Source of the DNA: Flavobacteriales bacterium
Lineage (GTDB): Bacteria; Bacteroidota; Bacteroidia; Flavobacteriales_D; Parvicellaceae
Direction: 5' to 3'
DNA length: 20,777 nt
Assembly: GCA_026993705.1 (NCBI GenBank)
Contig: JALWSJ010000218.1
Coordinates: 1-20,777, forward strand
The position numbers were made by a program, and so were the translations under genes. Numbering within the stretch: the first letter of the stretch is position 1; every line of letters begins with the position of its first letter. Below, one piece after another: positions 1 through 7,780 of this stretch. Under the pieces are notes generated by a model. That model was given only the letters and a program-made list of their open reading frames with translations, did not search any database and was not told where the DNA came from.

Positions 1-602
1 CCTATATCTAAAACAGATACATCCACAGCTATCGCTTTTTGAGGAATATTTGCTTGCTGATAATGAGGGAAGTTAGCTTCCCACCTCTGTTTAGTGGCAT
101 TCCAGACAAAGGGATTATATGGTGTATCAATTACCCACTTGAACTCAGGGGTATTACTATTTATCCCCAATTTTGATTTTAACACCTCTATCATTGGCTT
201 GATGTTCGTAATCAAGGTATCAACTCCCATTGCGGGATTATATGGCTCTAATTTATACTGCCTGATTTCTCTAGGCTTTAGAGACGTGCCATTTTGCATT
301 ATTTTAATCACAGAGTTATCCAAGGTATTATCAGCTACAACTCCATATTTAAGTGTGTCAGCTAAACCTGTATGTGGAGGTATATAACCTATTTCTCCGT
401 TTATTATCATCCAACCAGCGTTCAGTTTTAAAGTTCCAGCTTGATTCATCTCTTGCACTATTGTACATCCTGTCAATATAGCATTAGTTGCTAATGATTG
501 TGCGACTTGATGGATACCTGTACGGTATATCTCATCAAGGTAACGGAAATCATCCAATTCTAATGGATAACCTCCGTTAACATTCATGTTTAATTTATTC
601 AT
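1..602 (-). CDS. Tail-fibre or fibre-attachment protein, partial (3' end outside window)
   Basis: An open minus-strand frame runs from an ATG at 602 to the window edge without a stop, giving about 200 residues. The N-terminus (MNKLNMNVNGGYPLELDD, then a helix-like LDEIYRTGIHQVAQSLA stretch) resembles the start of fibre proteins in Bacteroidota phages, where such a region docks on the baseplate. Next comes a beta-rich part (AGWMIINGEIGYIPP). It is the last gene seen in the tail operon, which is where fibre or receptor-binding genes sit in Mu-like phages. A second ATG five codons in is an alternative start. The receptor-binding end lies outside the window, so host specificity cannot be judged. 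The fibre role is inferred from position and N-terminal style, not from a recognised named domain. Confidence 0.6.
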   Translation of the reverse strand, partial: MNKLNMNVNGGYPLELDDFRYLDEIYRTGIHQVAQSLATNAILTGCTIVQEMNQAGTLKLNAGWMIINGEIGYIPPHTGLADTLKYGVVADNTLDNSVIKIMQNGTSLKPREIRQYKLEPYNPAMGVDTLITNIKPMIEVLKSKLGINSNTPEFKWVIDTPYNPFVWNATKQRWEANFPHYQQANIPQKAIAVDVSVLDI

Positions 603-618
603 TTGTTTTTGTTTTGAT

Positions 619-1092
619 TTAGTAAGTAATTATTGAATATTTTGCTCCAGCAATTCTGTAAAAGTCAATTTGTAATCTCATTATGCGTTCTACGAATGAC
701 AGAGTTACGGGTACTTTCACAATGAACTTGTCTTCGTTAAGAATTTCTAAATTATTCCTGATGTAAACTGGTGTTGCATTCTCTGATGAATTATGTATAT
801 ATACTACAGTTTGGTTTTCATTTGGGTTATAGATATAAGGCACATTAATATTGGCTACATCCTGAATTACTATTCCGCCATTCGCTGATGGATATAGATC
901 ATTTAGATATTTCTCTAAGTATATCAGTTGTCCTGTTATCGACTGCTTATATGCTATCTCATCAACAAGGTTTTTAAAGCTTCCTGCATTTAATGCCTTA
1001 ATTGGAGATAACAAAGCGTAAATGAATGCTACTATTTTAGGCTTTCTCTTCGCAAATGGTATTAGTGTCTGTATTAATTTCTTAAAATCCAT
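619..1092 (-). CDS. Conserved Bacteroidota phage tail protein, in the gpI position
   Basis: This 157-residue protein has a basic N-terminus (KKLIQTLIPFAKRKPK), a beta-rich middle with repeated Y-I-Y/H-N units (VPYIYNPNENQ, VVYIHNSSENA, PVYIRNNLE), and the C-terminus FYRIAGAKYSI. I recognise this overall pattern from tail modules of Bacteroidota phages, but it has no established function. It lies between the baseplate J-like gene and the fibre gene, where Mu and P2 have gpI (Mu gp48). It could therefore be the adaptor joining fibre to baseplate. That role is inferred from position only. The three repeated Y-N-x-x-E units may form a small beta structure. Confidence 0.6.
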   Translation of the reverse strand: MDFKKLIQTLIPFAKRKPKIVAFIYALLSPIKALNAGSFKNLVDEIAYKQSITGQLIYLEKYLNDLYPSANGGIVIQDVANINVPYIYNPNENQTVVYIHNSSENATPVYIRNNLEILNEDKFIVKVPVTLSFVERIMRLQIDFYRIAGAKYSIITY

Positions 1093-1096
1093 TTAA

Positions 1097-1963
1097 TTAA
1101 AATATATAGGTTAATGTTGATGATAACGGAAAACTTGGTGATATAATTAGATAGCCAGCATTGGCTCTATATTGATTATTGCTTATTGCTACAAATGGTA
1201 ACGTACCATACCTAGCCTGAGCAGAATCAAATACAGGATCTATTACACCTGTTATTTTTTGAATCTCATCTGTTAATTTTGTGAAATTCAAAATTCCATC
1301 AAAAGGCAAAGATGATAAGTACTGATTGATAACATCTTCTACTGGGAATGTACCAGGAGAGTTTAACAGTTCTCCTGTGGAATCAAACACCAAAGGGTCT
1401 AGCTTAACAGTATATTTTATTGCTATTTCATCGGCAGGACTACTATTGATTGCAATGTTCGTTCCCGCGAATTTTATTTTGGTTACGTAATCCCCAAACG
1501 AAGTTAATTCCGCAGGCGTTAAGGGTATAGGAGAACCGCTACCATCTTCTTTAGCAACTTTAATTCTTACCTGATTACCTATTTCATATACTGAAGCTCG
1601 TTTGACTATTTGTGCCGAAGTATTAATCGTAGCATATTCATATCTATTATTCTGCCATACTAATTGGTCTCCTAATTGGTATTTAAAGCATTGACTCCAA
1701 TACCATAGTAGTGTTCCTGTAGGCGTACGTTCAGCTATCGCTTCTACATCAGATTTATGTTGGTCAAACACCTTTTCGTGCACCCAAATAGCCACGGCTA
1801 TCAACCACACTATGAGCCTCCATACAGCTACTTTACTAGAAGATGTTAAATCCGATAGCAGCGTTTGCGAATCATCGATGTTTGGTTGTAACAATAATAA
1901 TTCGCTCATATTTTGCTTCTCAGCAATGATCGCATCGTATATTTCTGTTATTTGTCTTGCCAT
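1097..1963 (-). CDS. Baseplate J-like protein (Mu gp47 position)
   Basis: The likely start is the ATG at 1963, which shares a base with the stop of the upstream gene (TAATG), giving 288 residues. An in-frame ATG at 1984 would add seven residues and is less likely. The N-terminal third contains a W-rich helix (VAVWRLIVWLIAVAIWVHE) and then a helical region ending near TPTGTLLWYW. The C-terminal part (KLDPLVFDSTGELL through INQYLSSLPFDGILN to ITGVIDPVFDS) has the look of the conserved end of baseplate J/gp47 proteins. It is shorter than Mu gp47 (about 360 residues). Its place after the gp25-like wedge gene agrees with a wedge component of the contractile-tail baseplate. The W-rich segment could be mistaken for a membrane helix. 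Confidence 0.6.
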   Translation of the reverse strand: MARQITEIYDAIIAEKQNMSELLLLQPNIDDSQTLLSDLTSSSKVAVWRLIVWLIAVAIWVHEKVFDQHKSDVEAIAERTPTGTLLWYWSQCFKYQLGDQLVWQNNRYEYATINTSAQIVKRASVYEIGNQVRIKVAKEDGSGSPIPLTPAELTSFGDYVTKIKFAGTNIAINSSPADEIAIKYTVKLDPLVFDSTGELLNSPGTFPVEDVINQYLSSLPFDGILNFTKLTDEIQKITGVIDPVFDSAQARYGTLPFVAISNNQYRANAGYLIISPSFPLSSTLTYIF

Positions 1964-2217
1964 TACTTCTGTTCCATTAGCCACCCATTAATTGGGTTAG
2001 TTATTATCTCTCTTATCTCCTGTTGCGTGTGTATAGTCTTGCCATTAACAACTTCTGATTTTACCCCTTGCAATGTCTTAGGTGGTTTCCCTTTGAATTT
2101 TATAATGACCAAGGTCTTATCGTTATTATACGCTAAGCTATTAGCATTATCATTGCATAACTGCGTAAAATCTAATTTTGGTATTTCCGTTGCTTGTATT
2201 ATTGCATAATTAATCAT
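1963..2217 (-). CDS. Small hypothetical protein in the baseplate operon
   Basis: An 84-residue product, MINYAIIQATEIPKLDF onward. It has no motif I recognise, no signal peptide and no membrane helix. The C-terminal half is charged (KFKGKPPKTLQGVKSEV). It starts inside the stop of the LysM-LamG gene (ATGA, 4-base overlap) and ends in a TAATG junction with the J-like gene, so it is almost certainly translated by coupling to its neighbours. The context suggests a small baseplate or fibre-assembly protein, but nothing in the sequence proves this. Confidence 0.65.
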   Translation of the reverse strand: MINYAIIQATEIPKLDFTQLCNDNANSLAYNNDKTLVIIKFKGKPPKTLQGVKSEVVNGKTIHTQQEIREIITNPINGWLMEQK

Positions 2218-3071
2218 AGTGCGTTATAATTTTGGGTTATTTCTACTTGAGTTAAAGCTCTATTGTACATTTTGAAATCATATATATGGCCATTAAGGTA
2301 ATGGCCGTATAAGCCCCAATATTTATTACCAATACCAATAGGACTAAATACCGTACCATTAGGAACGGTTATAATTAACACCCCATTGATGTATATAAGT
2401 GTTGTATTAGCTCCGTTATCCGCGACAAAATCAAAAGTGTACCTTGTATTTATTACGGGAGTAAAATTCAACGTGTTCCACGCCCCTATACCCGATGCGT
2501 ACATCATTTTACCATTATAAATAGCCCTCGTTGTCATTCCGTAATTAGCTGACGATGACAGCTCTCCTATTAACCTAGTGTCATTTAGTAGTGTTATGTA
2601 ATCAACAGTAATTGACATAGATAATTGGGTTAAGCTGTTGCCTGATTTTAAGTCAATATAATCATTTACCCCATCCAACTCTATGTTATCAATATTAACG
2701 ATAGGACCATTAACCAAAGTCGCATCATTGCCGTTACCACTTTGGTCGCTCCACACATTACCTACTACTCCAACGCCCCCGCGTAACCACTGAACCAATC
2801 CTGCTGTAACAATAGGGTTAGCAACGGGAGGTAGTTGAAAATTACCTGTTGAAGGCTTAATGCTTTTCAATTTGTAGAAATCGACAACATTAGCCTCCGT
2901 TTTTGATACTTTTACTTCAGGAATAATCAACTCTTGACCTGCTGTAAGGTCATTTTCCAAAGAAATGGTAGGATTAGCAACCAACAAATCAAAAGCATAA
3001 TTAATGCTTCCATATTGCTGTAAAGCAACATCCCATACCGTTTGATTGTTCTGTACTATTATTTTATTCAT
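2214..3071 (-). CDS. LysM-like domain fused to a LamG/concanavalin-A-like lectin domain
   Basis: The 285-residue protein has two parts. Residues 1 to about 52 (NQTVWDVALQQYGSINYAFD, ending GQELIIP) are a LysM-like unit of the kind found in Bacteroidota tail modules. Residues from about 88 to the end are a LamG-type jelly roll: LVQWLRGG, W-S-D-Q-S-G-N-G-N-D, YINGVLI, and the closing IYDFKMYNRALTQVEI. Such domains typically bind glycans. It sits between the gp25-like wedge gene and a baseplate J-like gene. I infer a virion surface protein, with the LysM part fixing it to the baseplate or touching peptidoglycan and the LamG part touching host polysaccharide. It overlaps the upstream gene by 8 bases and the downstream one by 4. 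Confidence 0.75.
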   Translation of the reverse strand: MNKIIVQNNQTVWDVALQQYGSINYAFDLLVANPTISLENDLTAGQELIIPEVKVSKTEANVVDFYKLKSIKPSTGNFQLPPVANPIVTAGLVQWLRGGVGVVGNVWSDQSGNGNDATLVNGPIVNIDNIELDGVNDYIDLKSGNSLTQLSMSITVDYITLLNDTRLIGELSSSANYGMTTRAIYNGKMMYASGIGAWNTLNFTPVINTRYTFDFVADNGANTTLIYINGVLIITVPNGTVFSPIGIGNKYWGLYGHYLNGHIYDFKMYNRALTQVEITQNYNAL

Positions 3072-3366
3072 AGTCTGCTACCACTTTTAAATCTCCTTGT
3101 GCTGAAGTATCAACACTTATATTCGATGCGTTATCTAACTTCATTTGCATCGCGATTTCTTTTTCCATTTTTTGTCGTGTAACAAGCGTTACTGGAGCAT
3201 TTAGGAAGGAAAATAAATCGACACCAGTAATAGGTGCATTTTTGTACTCTCCTTTTCTTGCCGTCAAGATATCTTCTATATGTTGCTCGTCAGAATAACC
3301 AACATTAAAGTCTCCATTGATAATACTGACATCTCCATCTGCTCCCATTAGTATATCTTTAGCCAT
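3064..3366 (-). CDS. Baseplate wedge protein, GPW/gp25 family (Mu gp46-like)
   Basis: This 100-residue protein has the features of the GPW/gp25 family. It is short, starts with a beta segment (AKDILMGADGDVSIINGDF), has the core I-L-T-A-R-K-G-E-Y followed by P-I-T-G-V-D-L, then a helix and a final beta strand (DLKVVADYE). In T4, P2 and Mu this protein is part of the wedge that fixes the sheath to the baseplate. Its place directly after the spike gene agrees. It overlaps both neighbours by 8 bases, which suggests coupled translation. The family call is firm. The exact contacts in this virion are not known. Confidence 0.85.
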   Translation of the reverse strand: MAKDILMGADGDVSIINGDFNVGYSDEQHIEDILTARKGEYKNAPITGVDLFSFLNAPVTLVTRQKMEKEIAMQMKLDNASNISVDTSAQGDLKVVADYE

Positions 3367-3886
3367 GCTTTACTTTTTTGTTTTCAATATTGTCAAAATT
3401 CTCTTTTACTGAAGCTGTTGCTAAAATTAACTTCATTGATGTTTGGTACCCGATACCTCCATCGCCCGCTACAGGCACTCCCTGCTCAATAGCCTTTATA
3501 ATTGTATCAACTCTATTCGTTAAGGTGTTGAGCTGTTGTTTCAATTCTTCAATTTTGATTAATCCACCAAATTCATCTCCTCCCAATTCTATTTTAGGTG
3601 TAATTAACCGAATTGAATCAACATCAGAATAACCCGAAACAAAGGCATTCCCCCTTTTATTATTAATCAATGTAATCAACACATAACTACCAACCTTTGG
3701 TTTAATCAAAATACCATTGTCGTCATTGTTAATAATTGACTTCAGGCGTACATCTGTAAGATTTGGCTTGCCAATAATAGACACCTCACAAGTCATACTA
3801 TCAGAATCAACAGACACAACCTTCCCAACCTCAGTCAGTACTGGTAGCTTGTCATTCAATATTCTATTTACAACGTCCTTAATCAT
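3359..3886 (-). CDS. Baseplate spike / gpV-like protein (Mu gp45 position)
   Basis: This 175-residue protein has an N-terminal OB-fold-like region at about residues 20-95 (VGKVVSVDSDSMTCEVSIIG, then PKVGSYVLITLINNKRGNAF), as in gpV/gp45/VgrG-type spikes that form the trimeric needle of contractile tails. The C-terminal half has a coiled-coil stretch (EELKQQLNTLTNRVDTIIKA) and a short tail. I do not see an H-x-H iron-binding tip motif, so the true tip may be another protein. It lies between the hub and wedge genes, the normal place for gp45, and its ATG overlaps the hub stop region. Confidence 0.75.
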   Translation of the reverse strand: MIKDVVNRILNDKLPVLTEVGKVVSVDSDSMTCEVSIIGKPNLTDVRLKSIINNDDNGILIKPKVGSYVLITLINNKRGNAFVSGYSDVDSIRLITPKIELGGDEFGGLIKIEELKQQLNTLTNRVDTIIKAIEQGVPVAGDGGIGYQTSMKLILATASVKENFDNIENKKVKHG

Positions 3887-4815
3887 ACTTTTGCTCCTAG
3901 CGTTATTTCCTGACGGTAACCATCTACACCAAATGTATAGACTACCTTATCGACATAATAAGCTCCTTTTTTATCTGAGTCTTCAGCGTGTTCCAATTCT
4001 ACTACGTCTCCATGCTTTACGAATGGCTCGCCAAATGCTGTAAACGAACCTCGCCAACCATCGTACTTTAATCGCTCCATTTCACGCTGTGCAAACTCTT
4101 TTAATTCTGATTTTGTTAAATCGTAAAAATTAAGTGTTCTGCTCTCGCCATCTGCAGCACCTAATTCAATCTCTAGCTTTGTGCCATCTGCATTATTGCT
4201 GATGGCTTTTACTTTTAATTTAACCTGGTCTTTTCGCTTATACTCCAAATCATCAGTAATGATGTTGTAATCAAGTTTGAACTTAACCTTAGCAGAACCG
4301 CTTCCACTATACTGCTTCCCTACGACTAATTTTTTATCGCGAAAAAAGGCATATAACCCAAAGTCGCTTTTAAGTTCTTCGAGAACTTTTGCTTTACTCT
4401 TATTCGCATAGTAGTACTTACCTATTGATATATTGAGAGCATCAACATCGTATTCAGGATAATACTTACGCATAAACTCATCTAAATCTTTCGCTCTCCC
4501 ACTTGCATTGATGGATACTTGTTTTAGTTTCCACATTTCATCTTCGCAGGTTATCTCTATCGGCACACTTGGTTTTACATAGGTAACATAACCAACAAAA
4601 ACAGTGTTTAAACGCTCTTTATATCCTGTTTTAATAGTTACCTTATCACCTGATTTTATCTGTTTAGATAGTTTGTTTTTATCAACCTTAATGTTAGCAG
4701 GTAATACAATCGTTGCATTATCTGTTAACATTTGCCAAGAGCTTTCTATTTCGATAGAATTAACCCATTGAAAAGATAAACCACCTATTTGTATGTCGCA
4801 TCTTAGTATTTCCAT
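3883..4815 (-). CDS. Baseplate hub protein, gpD / Mu gp44-like
   Basis: The 310-residue protein matches the late control D/gp27-type hub family in size and layout. It has an N-terminal beta domain (EILRCDIQIGGLSFQWVNSI, then SGDKVTIKTGY and VFVGYVTYVKPSVP), a middle domain with F-G-L-Y-A-F-F-R-D-K-K-L-V-V-G, and a C-terminal beta domain with GDVVELEHAEDSDKKGAYYV. Trimers of such proteins form the hub at the tail-tube tip and hold the spike. The stop codon of the preceding gene abuts this ATG, and the 3' end overlaps the spike gene by 4 bases. I see no lysozyme-like domain. Confidence 0.75.
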   Translation of the reverse strand: MEILRCDIQIGGLSFQWVNSIEIESSWQMLTDNATIVLPANIKVDKNKLSKQIKSGDKVTIKTGYKERLNTVFVGYVTYVKPSVPIEITCEDEMWKLKQVSINASGRAKDLDEFMRKYYPEYDVDALNISIGKYYYANKSKAKVLEELKSDFGLYAFFRDKKLVVGKQYSGSGSAKVKFKLDYNIITDDLEYKRKDQVKLKVKAISNNADGTKLEIELGAADGESRTLNFYDLTKSELKEFAQREMERLKYDGWRGSFTAFGEPFVKHGDVVELEHAEDSDKKGAYYVDKVVYTFGVDGYRQEITLGAKV

Positions 4816-5448
4816 TTACTCCTCTAATCTTAGCATTGCAGGAACTTCTGACAATGCGTTAAAACTATATTCTTGTGCATTCACAAAACTACCGGCAGGC
4901 AAGCTGTAATCTGTAATGACTATCTCATCTATTCCCAACATCTTCAATACCTCGTGAACCACCGATATAGAACCTTTGTAACTCATGTATTGATGAAACA
5001 ATTTTACCTGGTCTTTTGGGTAGCCCATTTTCTTCTGAGCAATTATTCCACTAACTGAGATGGTGAAATCTCCATTATTAATGAACTCTTTTACCGATGT
5101 GTCTCGTCCTTGAACGTTAGTAACAACTATATTCCTTTGTCTGCTTATCTCCACAAAAGCAGAGTCAAATAGCAAGTCTTCCAAACCTTCCACGCTTTCT
5201 AGAACCAAAGGCTGATAGATAGGTAAGCCAAAGAACGAGCCTTTTACTTGCCCTAACGAATCCACATCTTCATACAATTGAATATCGTTATATCCTTTTA
5301 CTTCAACGGATGCTGTTTTCAGTGCATTTTGATATTCAATTTCATTCTTAGCATTCAGCAATGAGTTGATAGCACCTGCTAATCTTGGTGTATAGCCTCT
5401 AACTCCAGCTATCTGCATTAATTCCGATATGGTATATTGTTTTGCCAT
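4816..5448 (-). CDS. Tail protein between tape measure and hub (Mu gp43 position; DUF6046-like)
   Basis: A 210-residue protein placed between the tape measure and the hub, where Mu has gp43 and other phages have a small distal-tail protein. It contains GLPIYQPLVLESVEGLEDLL, a repeated ISVSG/ISVVHE beta pattern and helical flanks. Conserved-looking parts remind me of the DUF6046 family of Bacteroidota phage tails, but this is recall and has not been checked. The N-terminal 60 residues are helical (ISELMQIAGVRGYTPRLAGA). It probably joins the tail tube or tape measure to the hub. No membrane segment or signal peptide is visible. Confidence 0.6.
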   Translation of the reverse strand: MAKQYTISELMQIAGVRGYTPRLAGAINSLLNAKNEIEYQNALKTASVEVKGYNDIQLYEDVDSLGQVKGSFFGLPIYQPLVLESVEGLEDLLFDSAFVEISRQRNIVVTNVQGRDTSVKEFINNGDFTISVSGIIAQKKMGYPKDQVKLFHQYMSYKGSISVVHEVLKMLGIDEIVITDYSLPAGSFVNAQEYSFNALSEVPAMLRLEE

Positions 5449-5450
5449 TT

Positions 5451-7475
5451 CTATCCTAAAGCTACCTCTGAATCTCTTATTGCTCCAACTAGAGCTTCGT
5501 TTACTATTTGTTTAATTTTAGCTTTCGACATTTCTACTGAAGGCACTTGTATAATGAGTTGATTAATCAACTTATCTATTTTTGTATTGATGGTCTTTTT
5601 CTCAGCCGAGGCGAAACCTGAAGATTTATCTGATGAACTTTGCTTTGTTTGACTTTGACTACCACCAAATGGCATTCCTGCATATTGCTTGGCTACCTTT
5701 TTATCAGTAACATTTGAAGTAAAAGGTTTATCACCATTATCTGTTGCAACCGTATATTTTACTTCTCCGCTTATTGCAGGAGCTTCTCCTCCGAAACCTA
5801 ATGCTGAACTAATCCAATCCCAAGCATCAATAAAAGGTTGAACAAATCGTTCATACACACCTGCCCATAACGAAGAAAAGAAATCAAAGATGGCTGATTT
5901 TGCACCAGGGAAAAGATACTCAATTGCATCAAAAAAATATTGGAAAGGATTTAAGTATTCGTTCCAGAAATTAACAACCGAACCAAACCATTCGGTGAGC
6001 CATTCCCAAAAGCCAGTAAAGTATTCCCCAAAGCCTGAGAAACCATCTGTTAGCCATGCTATTGCTCCAACTAGTGCTGTTATACCAATGATTACCAATC
6101 CAATAGGGTTAGCTGACATTGCTGCATTCCATAACCATTGAGCAGAGGTAACTGTAGCGAGCCAAAAAGATTTAATTTTGAGTGCTACACTCATAGCTTT
6201 TGATACAATGAAATCCTTTGTCTTTATAACACTACCTTTTAATATCGAAAGGTTAAGTTTTTCTTGAAGTGTTGTTATCAAAGTAATAGCTGGAGCAATA
6301 GAACTTAACGATTTCATCCCATTAAGCATTACAGACATAACAGGACTAAATGATTTGATCCAATCGAAAGCAACTATCTTCCAATCACTAAAATAGGCAT
6401 TTAGTCGTTTCATTTTTTCTGCCGTTGTATTCATTATTATAGCAGATTGTTCTTCTGCTACTTTAGTTCCTGTAATACTTTTGGTTAATTTTTCTTGAGC
6501 ATCAATCCCTTCAAGCAAAGCAGACGCTGCAAGTTTGTTTTCAACACCAAATAATTTAGATATCAACGCTCCATCCTCACTCACTTTATTCAATTCTTTC
6601 AATCGTTCTGTAAACTTTAGAGAAGTATTTGTCAACACATTAATGTCTACACCTGCCTTTGTTAACTCGTCTTTAACATCTTTAGGCAAAAATCTTCCTT
6701 TAGACAAGGTAGATAAAACGTTTCGCAAAGCCACTCCTCCTTCAGCCCCTTTCTTACCTGCTTTATCAAGAACCTCAATTGCACTAACCAATTCTTCAAA
6801 AGATAACTTGCTTCTTCTAGCATCTCCCCCAACATTTTGTATCGCTGCTTTTAATGCGGGGAGCTCCGCACTCCCTTCTTTTGCTCCTGCACTCATTACA
6901 TTCATCATCCTATTTAGTTCTCGCTGAGCTTGAATAGGATCATCTAGTGAAATTCCATACTGATTCATCGCAGTAGTCAAAACTTCAACAGCTCCTGCTG
7001 TATCGCCTTTCATTGTTTTGGAAAGTATAGACACACTATTAGCCATTCCGTCAAGTATCTCAGGCTTCGTAGCTAGTTCAGGTCCCAATTGAGATAACAA
7101 CAACTTGTATGTTTCTACAGAGTCGCTTGCTTCGCCTCCAAAAACCATTGCATTCTCTCTTGCTTTATTACCTAATTCTTTAAGCTTTTCTCCTGTAACT
7201 CCTGTTATCGCTGATAATTCGGCTAAACTCGACTCAAATGACAACCCTGAGGAGTTAAAACTATCAAGCGTTGCGTGCATATTCTCGAATTGTTGTGTTA
7301 TAGACACAATATTCAAAGCTCGTAAGGATGCTCCTATACTTGAGAAGGATTTTGTCGAACTAGATTCAATCTTATCCACAGTCTTATTCAATGTGTTAAA
7401 CTGTTGCTTTAGCTTTTTAATAGCAACAAATACATCTCCTTCAATATTTATTTGTATATTCGCGTTAGCAGACAT
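5451..7475 (-). CDS. Tail tape measure protein, TP901 type
   Basis: This 674-residue protein is the longest in the tail operon. It starts with a coiled coil (about residues 15-60). The TP901 core follows at roughly 75-330: SGLSFESSLAELSAITGVTG, then GLN/GVALRNVLSTLSKG-like helices and KAGVDINVLTNTSLKFTERL. A hydrophobic segment around 455-475 (ANPIGLVIIGITALVGAIAW) and aromatic-rich repeats follow. The C-terminus has a low-complexity S/Q/K linker near residues 605-630. The protein fixes tail length and is thought to be ejected with DNA; the hydrophobic segment could insert in the host inner membrane. A short tape measure implies a short tail. It lies directly after the frameshifted chaperone, the usual order. 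Its ATG is in the sequence CATG, which also carries an ATG on the other strand. Confidence 0.9.
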   Translation of the reverse strand: MSANANIQINIEGDVFVAIKKLKQQFNTLNKTVDKIESSSTKSFSSIGASLRALNIVSITQQFENMHATLDSFNSSGLSFESSLAELSAITGVTGEKLKELGNKARENAMVFGGEASDSVETYKLLLSQLGPELATKPEILDGMANSVSILSKTMKGDTAGAVEVLTTAMNQYGISLDDPIQAQRELNRMMNVMSAGAKEGSAELPALKAAIQNVGGDARRSKLSFEELVSAIEVLDKAGKKGAEGGVALRNVLSTLSKGRFLPKDVKDELTKAGVDINVLTNTSLKFTERLKELNKVSEDGALISKLFGVENKLAASALLEGIDAQEKLTKSITGTKVAEEQSAIIMNTTAEKMKRLNAYFSDWKIVAFDWIKSFSPVMSVMLNGMKSLSSIAPAITLITTLQEKLNLSILKGSVIKTKDFIVSKAMSVALKIKSFWLATVTSAQWLWNAAMSANPIGLVIIGITALVGAIAWLTDGFSGFGEYFTGFWEWLTEWFGSVVNFWNEYLNPFQYFFDAIEYLFPGAKSAIFDFFSSLWAGVYERFVQPFIDAWDWISSALGFGGEAPAISGEVKYTVATDNGDKPFTSNVTDKKVAKQYAGMPFGGSQSQTKQSSSDKSSGFASAEKKTINTKIDKLINQLIIQVPSVEMSKAKIKQIVNEALVGAIRDSEVALG

Positions 7476-7584
7476 GATTGATATTCTATTACATATTATT
7501 TTTGGTGGACTCTATTTGCTCATAGGACTAGGTGCTATTTACTCCTATTGGGAGTTTATCACTCATTACGTAAAAAAGCCTTAG
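7474..7584 (+). CDS. Possible 36-residue membrane protein, antisense in the tail operon
   Basis: A plus-strand frame starts at the ATG within the same CATG that starts the tape measure gene and fills the only notable non-coding gap of the tail operon (7476-7558). The predicted peptide begins MIDILLHIIFGGLYLLIGLG, has one clear transmembrane helix, then YSYWEF and a basic end (HYVKKP). The gap has no open minus-strand frame of similar length. The composition looks protein-like, but the frame is short and lies on the strand opposite to all neighbours, with no convincing promoter. It may be chance. If real, it would be a small holin-like or regulatory membrane peptide. Confidence 0.2.
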   Translation: MIDILLHIIFGGLYLLIGLGAIYSYWEFITHYVKKP

Positions 7585-7780
7585 CCAAAGCAGATAATAC
7601 TGACCTTTCCAACATTGTAGCATCGTGATGCTTTAAATAAAGGGCTTCGCTTAGTAGTTCTGCATACTCCTCATCTTTTAATTCATAAGGATTCATTCCG
7701 AAAGTAGCTCTAATCAAAGCTCCGCCCTTTCTAAATTCGTCTGCTCCATCTGTTAGGTCTATCAGATAAGAGCTTACAGC
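7559..7780 (-). CDS. Frameshift extension of the tail assembly chaperone (gpG-T type)
   Basis: After a -1 shift at the slippery site 7786-7780, reading continues as AVSSYLIDLTDGADEFRKGG and on to a TGA at 7561-7559, adding 73 residues and giving a product of about 176 residues. The frame has no suitable start of its own, is open over its whole length and has ordinary codon content. It occupies the space between chaperone and tape measure where lambda T, P2 E' and Mu gp42-region extensions occur. In those phages the long form binds the tape measure while the short form coats it. The extension contains GALIRATFGMNPYELKDEEY and ends in a helix. Confidence 0.75.
   Translation of the reverse strand, partial: AVSSYLIDLTDGADEFRKGGALIRATFGMNPYELKDEEYAELLSEALYLKHHDATMLERSVLSALAKAFLRNE

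Noticed and set aside
1964..1984. Seven-residue longer N-terminus for the baseplate J-like protein
   Set aside because: The ATG at 1963 forms a TAATG coupling with the preceding gene, a junction also used at 10735 and 13780.
7105..7473. Upstream part of a long plus-strand frame opposite the tape measure gene
   Set aside because: Antisense to tape measure coding sequence. Only the end from 7474, which lies largely in a gap, was kept as a weak candidate.
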